DNA of 35,532 nucleotides from Reticulitermes lucifugus (lineage: Eukaryota > Arthropoda > Insecta > Blattodea > Rhinotermitidae), in NCBI GenBank assembly GCA_026260175.1, contig JAKCWW010005664.1, positions 1 through 35,532 of the forward strand, written 5' to 3'. The notes under the pieces are model-generated. The model did not search any database and was not told where the DNA came from. It was given only the letters and a program-made list of their open reading frames with translations. Made by a program: the position numbers and the translations under genes. Shown piece by piece: positions 1 through 10,994 of this stretch (its first letter is position 1; each line of letters starts with the position of its first letter).

Positions 1-123
1 GGGACTGATCTGACATTGAGATCTGCGCCACTAAGTCCATCGGGACTGATCTGACTTTGAGATATGCGCCAGTAAGTCCATCGGGACTGATCTGACATTG
101 AGATCTGCGCCACTAAGTCCATG
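1..123. repeat. 41-bp minisatellite, three units
   Basis: Three head-to-tail units of 41 bases start at 1, 42 and 83. Units 1 and 3 are almost identical, while unit 2 differs at three positions (a T for A, an A for C and a G for C). There is no unique spacer between units. The array is cut by the left edge of the window, so its true length is unknown. It stops abruptly at 123. Confidence 0.92.
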
Positions 124-1175
124 GCTTTATTTGGTGCTTGTACTTCGTGAATGTTTCACAAGAAGACCCGGTTTTGAAGTTGTTGGGGTCGGATGGTTTT
201 AAATCAGATTAAACTGTTAGGACCAAAATTTCTTCAAACTATTACAAAAATTCAATCTCCCTCTCAATTATGAAAACGAACCTGTTAGTGCTAGGGATGT
301 AATTGCTCTTTATTTTAACGTTCATATTAAATGCATTAACATTTCGAAAAATTCTTTAAAGTTAAACCTTATGGTATATATACTGACCACTAAACTTGAA
401 AAGACTCGGCTTGCCCAGTAACTGCGTACGGATGTTGTTGATGAAATTTATTCAAAGCTGTATTTCGTGGTTAGAGAACTGAAGTACAAGAATGTTTTAA
501 CTTTATATTCGTCCTTTGTAGATGTATGCATTTCCGTGTAACATCAGCTTTAAAACAATGAAAGCTCGTATTTGCTACACCAGTTACAACAGTTTTTCTG
601 TCGCTTTACGTGACACGTGTTTAATCCCCATAGCACACTTGTTTCTTGTTTCTGTTTGGAATCATGGCCTTTGACTACTTTGCAATTCATGCAAGTATTA
701 GCTGTATTTCATGATGGACAACAACGCCAGCAAGCTACGTTCATTTGTTTAAAAACACATGTGGAAACATCGTCAGTTTAGAATTTAAGAAATATGTTGT
801 GAATTAATGTTAAATTTAATGTAAAACGCGCCATTGTATGAAAGAGATCACAATGTGTCATATTAGAGGATTTATTTTATTTTCAGATAAACACCGAAAA
901 ATTCTATAAAACTTGAGTTTCAAAATACGTGGTGCCTATTATAATCGTTTTGGTATTTTATATTTCAGGAACACTAATGACTATAAAATCGAGAAAAGAG
1001 ATCGTTGTTGTATAGGATGTGTCGCCGTGTGGTCTAGTGGAAAGGTGCCGACGTTTCGGAGAAAACTTCTGCCGCTAATTTCAGGCTGGATACAGGCAGC
1101 AGGTTGCGCTGAAATATTACCTTTGTACCGGACTACACGGTGTTATATAAGAGAAGACAGTAATATTTATGTTTA
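124..1175. other. No recognisable gene
   Basis: Unique-looking AT-rich sequence. Frames are short in both strands. A TGGTCTAGTGG string near 1029 resembles a tRNA A box, but no B box follows at the usual distance, so I do not call a SINE here. Confidence 0.5.
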
Positions 1176-1322
1176 CATCCGTGAGAATATAAAATCTCAC
1201 AAACTCAGAGCTGCTTGTATATATATACATACAATATATATTGTATATATAATATATATACAATATATATTGTATATATATATATATTATATAATATGTT
1301 TTAGGGAATATTCTCACGCATG
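1176..1322. repeat. Inverted-repeat structure around an AT palindrome
   Basis: Arms at 1176..1190 and 1308..1322 are inverted copies matching at 14 of 15 positions, including the perfect 10-mer CGTGAGAATA. The interior holds a TA-rich tract (about 1216..1296) with two copies of the palindrome ACAATATATATTGT at 1231..1244 and 1260..1273, 29 bases apart. Such DNA can extrude a hairpin or cruciform. The layout fits a small MITE-like element, but I see no clear target-site duplication outside the arms. Confidence 0.6.
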
Positions 1323-2859
1323 CCTGATATTGCAGAAGGATTTTAGGAATGCGTAGAGGTGGGGGTTTATGAGGGAAAGAATAACGTTATTGGAGAAACA
1401 ATGAAGTTGTATTTGGTGTCAAAATTTCAGACGACCAACTTAAAGCTGTGTGTTTTGGGAATTGTACACGCCAAGTTTTTTGTCGCCCTGAGCGATGTAT
1501 GAATGTGGTGTAATAAGACTGACCTAATGGCATATAGGAACAAAGTTTTGGAACATTTCCCATGACACTTTAAATTTCCTCTGGTTGTTTGAATTCTGCA
1601 TGTTTAAGAGTAGGCAAAGTTTGTACATTTTTGTTTTCATAAATATTGAATTTAATTTTGATTCATGCTTTTTTAAACGTTCCTAATTGAAAAAAGAACT
1701 TCCTGCGCTGTGGAAATTGTCGAACTTTTATATTTTCCGGATGGGATTTGATCACAGGGTGGAGAAGGAGAGAAAATGGTCCAGAGTTTTGTGAATTTGC
1801 AGTAGAACTTCAGAGTACTCCTTCATAACTAAATCTGCTCAACTAATGGAGCATTAACTTTAAGTTAGCAATAAATCAAAGTGGTAACTCTATATACTGC
1901 GTGCTTTAACGTTCAGAAGCTCAGCGTTTTCATCACACGTTGCTTTTATGTGTATTTTATGATTCTCCGAATAAAGAGGTATTACCGTATTTACTTAACC
2001 GATTGGTTTTTGAATGGGGACAGAACGTGCGCGATGTAAATCAGGAACTGAAATTTTTAATAGTGCTTAGATAAATGTTATATTTAAAAATGTGAAAAGT
2101 GACCATGGAATTTTAAGTTTTGGATTATTTGGAATATTTGAGGGACACAACTACTTGGGAAGCCAGGGAATATACTGCGATTCTGCCCAAAGGCCAGTAC
2201 TTCGACCCACGGTATTTGCGGAAAAAAATTTTGCGGAGCAGATTATTCCTCAGCCAGTCAATAAATTTTATACATTTGGAATCCGAAAGTTCATTGCCGT
2301 GTTCACAAGAGCTGGAATCTGGACCGTAGTCTAGGCCTGTCGAATCCATTCTTTAACCTCACACGCTATTTAATCTTGTCACAGACTGCTGATTAGAGGG
2401 AGGGTATCATTATTTTGTGTGTCCATCCACTTTCATAATAGGGGTGGAGTTTTCATTGATTGCCAGTTGCGTTACGAGGCGGCTGATAGAACTCAGGACC
2501 AGTGCCAGAACTGAGATGCGTCGCAGTGGTGCGGGGGTGGGGCGTGTGGATGGATATACAGACTGGTGGCAGTGTTGGATTCAACAGTCTTGGTCTCTTA
2601 TTTATTGAAGACAAGCTACTGTGCTTAGGGAATGTCATATTTTGTACGAATTTAAAGCAGTGGTTTTTATTAGGGCTGTGATTACCTGAGATATTAATGA
2701 CTACAATTTCCTTAACTGGTTTCTGGAAGGAATATCTTACATAAGGGCGATGGGTGCCGTCTGCCTATCGACAATGAGTTTAAAATTGGTTAAACGTCAC
2801 ACATGACACGGAACATAGCAGAATATGTCACCCATGAATACTTTCTAGAGCTCGGGTAT
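1323..2859. other. No recognisable gene
   Basis: Several 60-80 codon frames overlap each other on both strands at 2092..2638. None resembles a known family and none has convincing splice sites. I see no repeat family member here. Confidence 0.45.
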
Positions 2860-3112
2860 TGTTGTCGGTATAGTTTCTACGCTGCGTCCTGAGTAGCCGA
2901 GGTATCGTAGTTTTGAGTCCCAGGCAGGGGCAGGAGATTTATATCTCTTCCAAAGTGTTAGACTGAATCTGGGGCCCACCCATCCTCTTCTTGAACATGT
3001 ACTGAGGGTTCTTTCCTTCTATTTACAGCCGCAGTTAAGGATGCGCATGCCCGTATCTTCACTCCCCTATCTGCCTTCGTGGCGCGTATAGGGACCTTAA
3101 TTTATTTTACTT
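2860..3112 (+). mobile_element. SINE, family B, degenerate copy
   Basis: A weak tRNA-like head (GAGTAGCCGAGG near 2891 and a B-box remnant TTTTGAGTCCC near 2911) is followed by a body with the phrase about a GGGCCCACCC string. The 3' part reads CTGCCTTCGTGGCGCG...AGGGACC. That 3' part is shared with the copies at 17012, 21483 and 29961. SINEs of this kind are Pol III transcribed and are copied by the reverse transcriptase of a partner LINE. This copy is clearly old. Confidence 0.65.
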
Positions 3113-3164
3113 TACTTTACTTCACGTGATTTTATCTGAATGCTTTCTGGAGCGCACCGTTCCA

Positions 3165-3400
3165 CGGCTTAGACGTTTAGCCGCAGACCTAGCATAGCTG
3201 AGGCTCGGGTTCGACTCCAAGCCAATCAGTGCGGGATTTGTAGTGGAAAAAGTGGAACGTAGTCAGGGTTTCCTCCTAGTACTTCGGTTCTCGCCTGTCG
3301 GTGTCACTCCGCAAATGCTCCATACTCATTCATTCGCCTTTATCAGACTTTATTTAATCATAGTAACTGAGGGCGTCGTTAAAGGCTTCCGGAGAGGGAA
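3165..3400 (+). mobile_element. tRNA-derived SINE, family C
   Basis: A B box, GGTTCGACTCC, lies at about 3209..3219, downstream of a worn A box (CTTAGACGTTTAGCC region). The body after the B box runs TGCGGGATTTGTAGTGGAAAAAG and continues with a C/T-rich segment. It lines up with the better preserved minus-strand copy at 8140..8404 and with the worn copy at 4235..4400. Confidence 0.75.
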
Positions 3401-3717
3401 GTAGACATTAGGAATTGATACAGAGACATTCAAACGTAATAGGCATATAACTCCGTAAGCGTGTAACTAACCATGTAACGTCACTTTCTTATGGCTTTAC
3501 TTGTATAATTACGTAACTTACATTTATCTATCCATATAATTACTTTTCTTATACATATAATGTGATCGGTTGTTTTGGAGCAGGTAACATGTCAGCTCTT
3601 CTATAATGTAATATGTTCGTTTTATGGTTAACCGAGTCAGTATTAATTAACTACTACCATTGTTCCACTTACTGGGGTCTCTTTCCAGTTTGAAGAAGGG
3701 TGTTAGAGTAGTATTTA

Positions 3718-4102
3718 GGCGCGTTTGCATAATTGCGTAAAGTGACTATTAGCTTCGTCATGTCTCTCTTTCTGTCCGTCCGTCCACATGGAACAACTCG
3801 GCTCCCACTGGACGGATTTTCACGAAATTTGGCATTTGAGTCTTTTTCGAAAATCTGTTGAGAAAATTCAACCTTCATTAAAATCTGACAAGAATGACAG
3901 ATACGGTAAATGAAGACATTTATGATAATATCTCTCTGAATTCGTACCGTTTATGAGATAATGTTGAAAAGAGCGTATGCACTTGTGAGTGCTGGATAAC
4001 TAAGGCTACAGAAACACACTCAGAATATGCAATACTTATTGCCTTTCCACGGCAAACGCGCCTCAATATTACGTTTATACGTACAGTGCCCGTCTTGTTA
4101 AG
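3718..4102 (+). repeat. Dispersed repeat D, copy with internal deletion
   Basis: Starts with a worn terminal hairpin (GCGCGTTTGC / GCGTAAAGTG), then CTTCGTCATGTCTC, a TGTCCGTCCGTCC tract, and the core ACTGGACGGATTTTCACGAA at 3807..3826. The 3' end (GCAATACTTATTGCC...TACGT) matches the full copies at 15571 and 20911. Roughly 150 bases present in those copies are missing in the middle. No protein is encoded, so if mobile it is non-autonomous. Confidence 0.85.
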
Positions 4103-4234
4103 AAAATGTGGTAGGGGGTAATGGATTTGATTCGTCAGGGTCAGGCAAGGTCCAGTAGCCTGCGTTATTAAACACGGAAATGAAAGTTCGTCTTATGAAA
4201 CGCGTTGAGGTATCATTAGATGCTGACGCAGTTT

Positions 4235-4400
4235 GCGCTCAGATTGTTAGCCTGCGGCTTTGTATCACGGAGGCTGTGGTTATATCCCAGGGCCATTCAT
4301 TTATGTTGAACAAAGTGGCACGGGGACGGGTTTTCCTTCGAGAACTTTGTTTTCTCCTGTCACTTATCATTCCTCAAATGCCCAATTTTTATTTATCTAT
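4235..4400 (+). mobile_element. tRNA-derived SINE, family C, worn copy
   Basis: The B box has decayed to TGGTTATATCCC at about 4278. The following body, with AACAAAGTGGCACGGGGACG and TTTTCTCCTGTCACTTATCA, matches the family C copies at 3165 and 8140. Frames of about 88 codons run through it but are not genes. Confidence 0.65.
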
Positions 4401-4904
4401 TATCTGGGGATGTACACTGGGCACATTACAGACGACAGTTGCACAGTGATACAGTGTCGCCGCACCACGGCAGTGACACAGCTCCGTGCAGTTTGTTACT
4501 GTTTGTGTGCCTGTCCAGGCCCGTAGAAGACACTTCCATTTTACTACTGTATTCTGCACACCTGTCTATTGTCTGCCATATATATGTCTAGCCAGCACCA
4601 CATCAGTAATAAATTACTTTTTTAAGATTATCTCTGTTCTTTCAGGCCAGTTTCCTTTGAATTGCAAATTGAAAGGGGCGCCCGATGTCGAAGTATTATT
4701 AGCACTTTTCCAAATAATATATATTGCACATAGAGAATTTTGTGGTTAAGTATTTGGTAATCCTCTTTTGTATTTCGGAGATTATGTTCTAGAATTGTGC
4801 TCTGTCGCGTGGTAATTTACATGAGTTTTTTACAGTTGTCTTCAGTCTCTACAAACAAATGATAGCATCATCACACTGTCTGTCTTTTGACGGGTCCATA
4901 GTCT

Positions 4905-5045
4905 GTTCCAAAGCAAGTTCTCCAAAGGGCAATCTAGTGGATCCTCTTTCAGTTTCCAGTACCTTCTGGATTTCTAAAGGTCATGCAGTAGCTGCGTGTA
5001 GTACCTTTAAATAGCCACAACCCTTGTCTTCCTTTTCCTTTAGAA
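4905..5045 (-). pseudogene. Non-LTR retrotransposon RT, 3' end fragment
   Basis: Read on the minus strand, this carries a broken C-terminal tail of the same reverse transcriptase family found at 10995..11846 and 27640..27960. The recognisable remnants correspond to a Gly/Arg-rich segment, then a Leu-Lys-Glu helix, then a box resembling TLWRTxFGxxYGP. Stops interrupt the frame. The length of only about 140 bases fits a 5'-truncated insertion that has since decayed. Confidence 0.7.
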
Positions 5046-5929
5046 CTCAACGTACGTATTCGTCCTATCTTTCGACACTATGTAATCTAAGGATGAAGCA
5101 GTGTTATTAAATAAAGGAAGAACTTATATATCAGTCAATTCCTTCATTATCAACTTCGCAGACTGTGTATATTTATTATCTGATTAACAACTTGCTGATT
5201 TTGTCGTGTGAGTTTTGGAAATGATCCACTCGAACTTTCAACGTAGCAAGTGTTTGATATTTGATAGTACATGCTGCTGTCTGGATTCGATGGGACAAAC
5301 AGGAACTGGAATGGCAGAGTGAAGGCGCTGTAATGGACTATGCCAGTGCGGAGTGTGGAAGTTATTCCTGCCTTCCTATGGATCAGTTAGAATTCGAGTG
5401 GTCTGCTGGCTGTTCAGAATCACGAACATGATATCCCGTAATATATGTGGGGCTCTCAGAATAGTAAGTGCTGTTAAAAACCAAATTAGTCTTCTACGTA
5501 TATCTGGCAAGTCTTTTTATTCGTTTCCTATATTTCAGGCTTTATCCTTCTTGTCTTGTTGGTCTTGTTTCCCGACGTAATAGCAGTTGAAACTTAGATT
5601 AGTAAATAAAGGGGAATAGGATAAACAGTGCACTTAGTACGCATGAATATACGTAATGCGTATCGTATTTTTGTAACGAAGTCTCATGAATATAAGCAAC
5701 GAGGGAGTCATGCGAAGATAAGAAAATATGACAATTTTGAAAAAATAGGTTGTAATGTTATGAACTGGATTAAAATGGTTCAGGATGACTACAGTGGGGG
5801 GAGTTTCGTTAATAGGACAATAGACCTACAAGTTAGCTAAAAGCAGGGATTTAATTACTTAACCGAATTTCTTCCTTTGTTACTCTGGCCTCTTCTACCT
5901 ACCTGTCGTAGGTGTAGAGAGTTATTGTC
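5046..5929. other. No recognisable gene
   Basis: Two short plus-strand frames (5353..5580 and 5628..5840) are open. They match no family I know and lack convincing splice sites. Confidence 0.4.
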
Positions 5930-6160
5930 GCACCTGATCACACGCAATGACACACACATACACTCACACACTCACTCACTCACTCACTCGGTAGGACTCC
6001 TCTGGACGATGGATCGGCCCGTCGCAGAGACCTCTACCTCACAACACACAACACTCACAAGAGACACATCCATACCCCTGACGGGATTCGAACCAGCAAT
6101 CCCTGTAAGCGAGCGGCCGCAGACACTCCCCTTAGAACGAGCAGCAACTGGGATCGGCAA
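5930..6160 (-). mobile_element. tRNA-derived SINE, family A
   Basis: On the minus strand the head contains GCGGCCGCTCGCTTAC followed by the B box GGTTCGAATCCCG (plus-strand complement at 6083..6094). The body then runs GGATGTGTCTCTTGTGAGTG. It matches the plus-strand copies at 9503 and 23399. The A-box half is partly replaced. An expanded (ACTC)n tract at about 5951..5990 lies within its 3' part. Confidence 0.85.
5951..5990. repeat. (CA)/(CACT) microsatellite
   Basis: Short runs of CACA pass into four to five CACT units inside the 3' part of the family A SINE. Confidence 0.85.
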
Positions 6161-6210
6161 ATATACTAAACCTAGATAAGGTGTATCACATGTATAATTT
6201 TCCCTTTGTA

Positions 6211-6275
6211 TCCTGTTGCCTGATGATGGCTCTTTTGTAGGTAAGCCGAAACATGTAGCTTAATAAATTTCAACT
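6211..6275 (+). ncRNA. Hammerhead-ribozyme-like motif
   Basis: The order of parts fits a type I hammerhead: CTGATGA at 6220..6226, a helix II from GGCT (6228..6231) and AGCC (6244..6247), and GAAA at 6248..6251. A self-complementary ACATGT (6251..6256) could form the very short helix III, and A6257 would be the cleavage-site base in a GUA triplet. Helix I begins with two pairs (C6219-G6258, G6218-C6259) and then weakens. One extra U (6227) separates the CTGATGA box from helix II, which is not canonical and may make it inactive. AATAAA follows at 6262..6267. Hammerheads of this short-helix-III type are known in Penelope-like retroelements and retrozymes. No associated RT was found here. Confidence 0.4.
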
Positions 6276-6284
6276 TACTATAGC

Positions 6285-8139
6285 AAGATTGTCGTGATTG
6301 ACGATACTTTCCATACCTTTGTGTATTTGTATCACAGCGGGATGTCACACTTAAAAACAGGGACCTTTATGTTTGCATAGAAGCCTAAGTTCTCCCGTTG
6401 TGTTTAAATATAAATGCACAGTAATACACAGACTAACACGGCATGGGCAATTCCTCTTGAGTGACCGCACCGGACTTTACAAGATTAACTTCCCGAGGTG
6501 AAGAATTTATGACCGATAGACGTCTTAAGCATAGAGGGGACACCTGTGACATGCAGTTGTCTGCACCTGTTCACCCTCTGGCTACAACACTTACAAATTA
6601 ATGTTGAGATAGGCAACAGGAACGATCCGTTATAATACAGATACTGTTGCTGTTAAGAGAGGAAGGTTTACTTCAACCAAGGCATCGTGGAAATGGCTAA
6701 TGAGGAATAGTAATGAAGTGGCCCGTGGGGGTAGGCAGTTCTTTAATTGTCTTATACTTTGAAATTATTTAACCAGCCCGTTTCAGAGACTTTGGTTATT
6801 TATCGCTAAACTATCGGATTAGTTGTGAAAGACGAATTTAAAAGTTGTGAAAGGAAATGGTTATAGCTTAATTTCAAGAGATTACTTCAGGTTTTTCCGG
6901 GAAGACTGAGGAAAACTGTGAAAACCTGCAGTCAGTGTAGTCGATGTAATGGACAAGATTTGAACTTGGGACTTCTAGAATAGAACGTTTACACCCCCGC
7001 CTCGAAGTTTGTTCGGGCTTTTTATTCTCATATACAGTAAGGTTAACTTATTTAAGTCGAGAGGAATCGACATTAAAATACTCCCCTTGCATACTGAAAG
7101 TGGCTGCCATTCTTATTCCATCGTGGGCTCAAAATGCATTGAGAATTATCTAGAGCATATATGTAAGAGCAAGGTATGTGGGACGCAATTCCTTTATGTG
7201 TGTACATTGTCGTACTTAGGCACACCCTAATGTTCATACATCACGAATTCATAGAAGCCTCAATACTGGTACTGGATGGTGGTGGTGACGTTGCAGAGAA
7301 ACGGATGCTGGCAAATCTGTCCATGCATACAATTGAACGCCGCGGAGCGAATACAGCTTTAGCATAATTGTAAGAGCAAAGGTTCCTGGTTGCAAAAGAG
7401 GAGAGAGGAGAGAATATATGGCAAAGAGAGACTGCGGGAGGGAGGGTACGAAACGAAAGAGTGAGTGAGTGTGAGATAGAAAATCCAATTGTCGTGTCTA
7501 GAAATGTGGTGGTATGAGATCGATATGGTCTGAAGCTCAATACACATTCGAAATCGGAGGGCCATGCCAGAAGCATGTCCTCCTCTGTGACGAAAATTAT
7601 CGGATAAAGTGCAGGTGCGCTCGTTTGTAAATGAGAGACTTGTAGAACGTAATCTGAGCCACTTTATTGTTAATAGAGTTTTGCACGGGAAGTGTCAATA
7701 AAGGGCAAACAGGCCTGCCGTGCGAGGTTGCGAAACTGTCAGAATCACAGACTGTCCCTATTAAGCGCAGTGGACACTCACATGTACCATGTACCACCTC
7801 CTTTGGTGTTCAAAACTCTGAAATATGAGCACGCGGTGCATTTATGTTCTTACCAGCAATAATAAGACGGTTGTAGTTAATGAGGGACAATGTGTTTATG
7901 TTCTGCAGAAACTAAGTCTTGTGCAGGTTGTATAGAAAGACTGTAAACGGTCTCTAGCCTCGCAAAATTAAATTCCAAAAGGACCAAGCATTGTACGGTA
8001 ATGAAATTTTTGGGGCATAAAAAAGAAATCTCAAATTTTCGTCTATCCCTTACTGCGCGCTAAGTATTTTCCATACGTAATCTACACATACCGAAAGTGT
8101 AATTAGTCTTTTTTTTACACAGTGAAGGGCCCCGCAGCA
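6285..8139. other. No recognisable gene
   Basis: A purine-rich stretch with GAGAGGAGAGA and GAGTGAGTGAG lies at about 7395..7480. The 111-codon minus-strand frame over it (7241..7576) is Ser/Pro/Thr-rich because of that composition. I see no exon or repeat family in the remainder. Confidence 0.45.
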
Positions 8140-8404
8140 GATGCTACGGACGCACCACAGCCTTAAGGCTTTTTGTGCGACCCTATGATGAATATAAAGA
8201 CAAGCAGTTTCATACCAAGTTTTACAAGCAACGGAGCACCAGTGGAATGAAATTGACAGGGGAAAACCGACAACTCGGAGAAATACCTGTCCCAGTGGCA
8301 CTTTGTCCACCACAAACCCCACATGGACTGACCCGGGATCGAACCCGGGCCTCCTCAGTGGAAGGCCGGCGACTAACCGCCTGAGCCATGGCACGGCCAG
8401 TAAT
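8140..8404 (-). mobile_element. tRNA-derived SINE, family C, best copy
   Basis: The minus strand starts with a good tRNA-like head: A box TGGCTCAGGCGG at about 8379..8390 and B box GGTTCGATCCC at about 8337..8347. The B box sits in a GC-rich stem of CCCGGG and CCCGGG. The family C body follows, with TGGACAAAGTGCCACTGGG and TTTTCCCCTGTCAATTTCAT, and it ends near GTCGCACAAAAAGCCTTAAG. It is too long and has no acceptor stem, so it is not a functional tRNA gene. Confidence 0.9.
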
Positions 8405-9502
8405 CAGTGTTACTCCAGGCATTGGATAACCGGGTTTAATGGAGTTAGATTTATTTTTTTTGGGGGGGGGGAGAGGATATGGGTGTAACACTGTCCACCC
8501 TCATCCTTGCCTGTACGTGCCTCAAAATTTCAACGAAATCGAAAGTCTCATTCGAAGATTCTGTGGATCTGTTGTCATTACAATGTTGTCCGATGTTTAA
8601 TTATTACGCAAAACGTTTTGTCTCAGAATAAACCTGTAAAAGTTGCAACACAATTTATAATCACCCTGTATTATTTATAGGAATTTAATTTTTCTGGATG
8701 TTAAATGTAAGTTACACAGTTTCCTTTTAGCTAGTCATGATCCGTCATACATCCGAATTCGCCGGATGACGATTTTTGTCCCTTGACGCCTGCACTGGTA
8801 CAAAATTATAAAATTGTGTTTAAACACATTATTTTCCAAATTTTTTCCGCTTTAGTTAATTACAATAAGCGAATGGTACTTGTGTCTTTCAAAAGATGAA
8901 ATTCGTATAACTATTTTATTAAAAAATGAAAATCCTTAAGTGTAATTCAGGTTTGAAAATTCTTACTGCATTCTCCTTTTTTGGCACTGCGACTGGGACG
9001 TGTCGTAAGCAAATTACCATGCGTTATGCAAAACGAAAGGAGTAACAGATTCACTAGCTCGATGTGTTGACTAAGTGTGAAAGAAACGAGAGGACGAAAG
9101 GGAAGCGCGCTTGAAAGCAAATTTGTGAAAGCGCCGATGGGGTGTCTTTCGAGAGAGGGCAGAGGCTGTGTAGCTCACTGGCCTAACAACGCTAATATTT
9201 TGAGCGCAAGGTAGCGTACGTTGTTTTGTGGTGGGAATTATAACAGGCAGCTTCATTTGGCCTCACTTACTACTACTGTACTTTTTATCCAGCGGAACTG
9301 ACGGTTTGATATTTTTGTTGTTGTGAAATTAAAGTGTTCTGTATGATTGGTTTTATTGACGATTTACTGTGTTTTAAAAAGTGGAGATAAAGGACCCAGG
9401 ATTAATATTTTGCACCAAGAATTTGCAGTTTTGTGTAAGGCATTTAATTAGTTCGTGGGAGAGGAGAGAATGGCGGATTTATGCATGGTCTTGCCAATGT
9501 CA
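8405..9502. other. No recognisable gene
   Basis: A T8 G10 homopolymer block lies at about 8452..8471. The rest is AT-rich with short frames only. Confidence 0.45.
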
Positions 9503-9757
9503 GTCGATCCCAGTGGCCGCGCGGTCTAAGGCGTGGGTCTGCGGCCGCTCGCTTGCTGAGATTTTTTATTCGAATCCCGCCGGGTTCATGGATGTCTGTC
9601 TCTTGTGAGTGCTGTGTGTTGTCAGGTAGAGGTCTCTGCGTCGGGCCGATCACTCGTCCAGAGGACTTCTACCGAGCGTGGTGTGTCTACATGAGTTTGC
9701 TTACGAAACCTCGACAATAAGGAGGCCTAGGCCCACTATGGGCTGTCGAGACAATGG
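9503..9757 (+). mobile_element. tRNA-derived SINE, family A, full copy
   Basis: The head has the A-box region TGGCCGCGCGGTCTAAGG (about 9513..9530) and a B box ATTCGAATCC (9568..9577). The body runs CATGGATGTCTGTCTCTTG, then GTAGAGGTCTCTGCG, and the 3' part contains GGAGGCCTAGGCCCAC...GGGCTGTCG. The same order is seen in the copies at 23399 and, inverted, at 5930. It would be Pol III transcribed from its internal boxes. Confidence 0.88.
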
Positions 9758-10994
9758 AAAAATAACTGCAAATGCCAAATTGTAAGAACACAATGCTAAT
9801 GCATTTGATGTCTGTCTGAGGACAGTGAAGCTGAAGTTGAATATCTGGCAACATACGGCAACGTAACTCTTGACAGTGTCGGCACGTTAAAGCAGTCACC
9901 CGTCTTCTTGTTTCAATCCTATAGGACTGTGAATGAGAGGATGTCTGTATCAGAGGGTTGCTGGTAGCTGTGTTTTCTGCGTGGGCGAATTACGTTGCAG
10001 CGATCTGTAGCGAACTGAAATCAAAATTCTACTCCCATTCTTCCCCACATAAGAACCACCTCACTTACTTGCACCTTACTATTCTTACTATCTGAAGTTT
10101 GAACGTAATGCTTGCTGCACTGACGTATTGAGGTAGAAGTGAAAAATGAGTAACATATACTGTATTATTCATATTCTGAAAGTGGTAGGAAATAATCAAA
10201 AGCATTAATTCTTTCTTAATTATGTGGGATGATTATTGACAAGTAACGCTCGCAAATAAAGATATACATGAAAGATACACTGGCGTATTTTAAGGTACTA
10301 TTCCAGCATTTTCTTGAAGGAAGTAAGGAAACGCGTAAACAAACGTAATCACGATAAATAATGAATCGTTCTTACCTAAAACGTTGGAAGATTTTTTATT
10401 AAATTGTACATTTTTATTGTGATACTTGCCCGAAATATTACGGAATAACATTTATCGTACACAGAATTTTTGTCCTCACATGGACACCAGATAGGGGGGA
10501 ACGTGTATATTTTGTTTGTATTATGAGTTTGCTCTAAAACAATTGCTAACAAAATTAATTAAGCGGTGCCTGCTATTTAACATGTATGTTCGGTGATGGG
10601 GTGGTACTTTGCATAAAACATGTTCATTGTCGATTAACTTGAATTGCCTTGTTATAGTGAAACCACAGAGGAGCGATAATGGCAATTGTAACGGAATTCA
10701 TTAGGCTTGTTCTTTTGAATAATAACGGGTCATAAAAGCAAGAATGCTGGCCAACATGCCCAGTAAAGAAGCTATTATTATTTAGATTCTTATTTGACAT
10801 AACAGCATATGTAATGGACACGACCAGGAAGAGTTACTGAGGATAATTTTTGAACCTGCCCTGTGCGACGTAACAGTGGATTAAACATTCGTAATAGTGG
10901 ATTAAACATTATAAGCGTAAAATTAATCTAAATACGATTCATAATTTTGTTCACAGAAAACACTTCCTTCTAATTGCAGGATCGGTATTTACGA
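9758..10994. other. No recognisable gene
   Basis: AT-rich sequence with frames under 70 codons. A short direct duplication reading ATAGTGGATTAAACATT appears near 10874..10909. No exon is supported. Confidence 0.45.

Noticed and set aside
1..123. Possible CRISPR-like repeats
   Set aside because: The units abut with no spacers, differ from each other, and lie in a eukaryotic setting; this is a minisatellite.
5877..6179. 100-codon plus-strand frame with His/Thr/Ser repeats
   Set aside because: It runs antisense through a SINE and its microsatellite.
7241..7576. 111-codon minus-strand frame
   Set aside because: Its Ser/Pro/Thr-rich content comes from a purine-rich low-complexity tract, two other frames are open over the same DNA, and there is no family match.
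8337..8390. Possible genuine tRNA gene on the minus strand
   Set aside because: Good A and B boxes are present, but no acceptor stem closes, and a SINE body shared with other copies follows directly.
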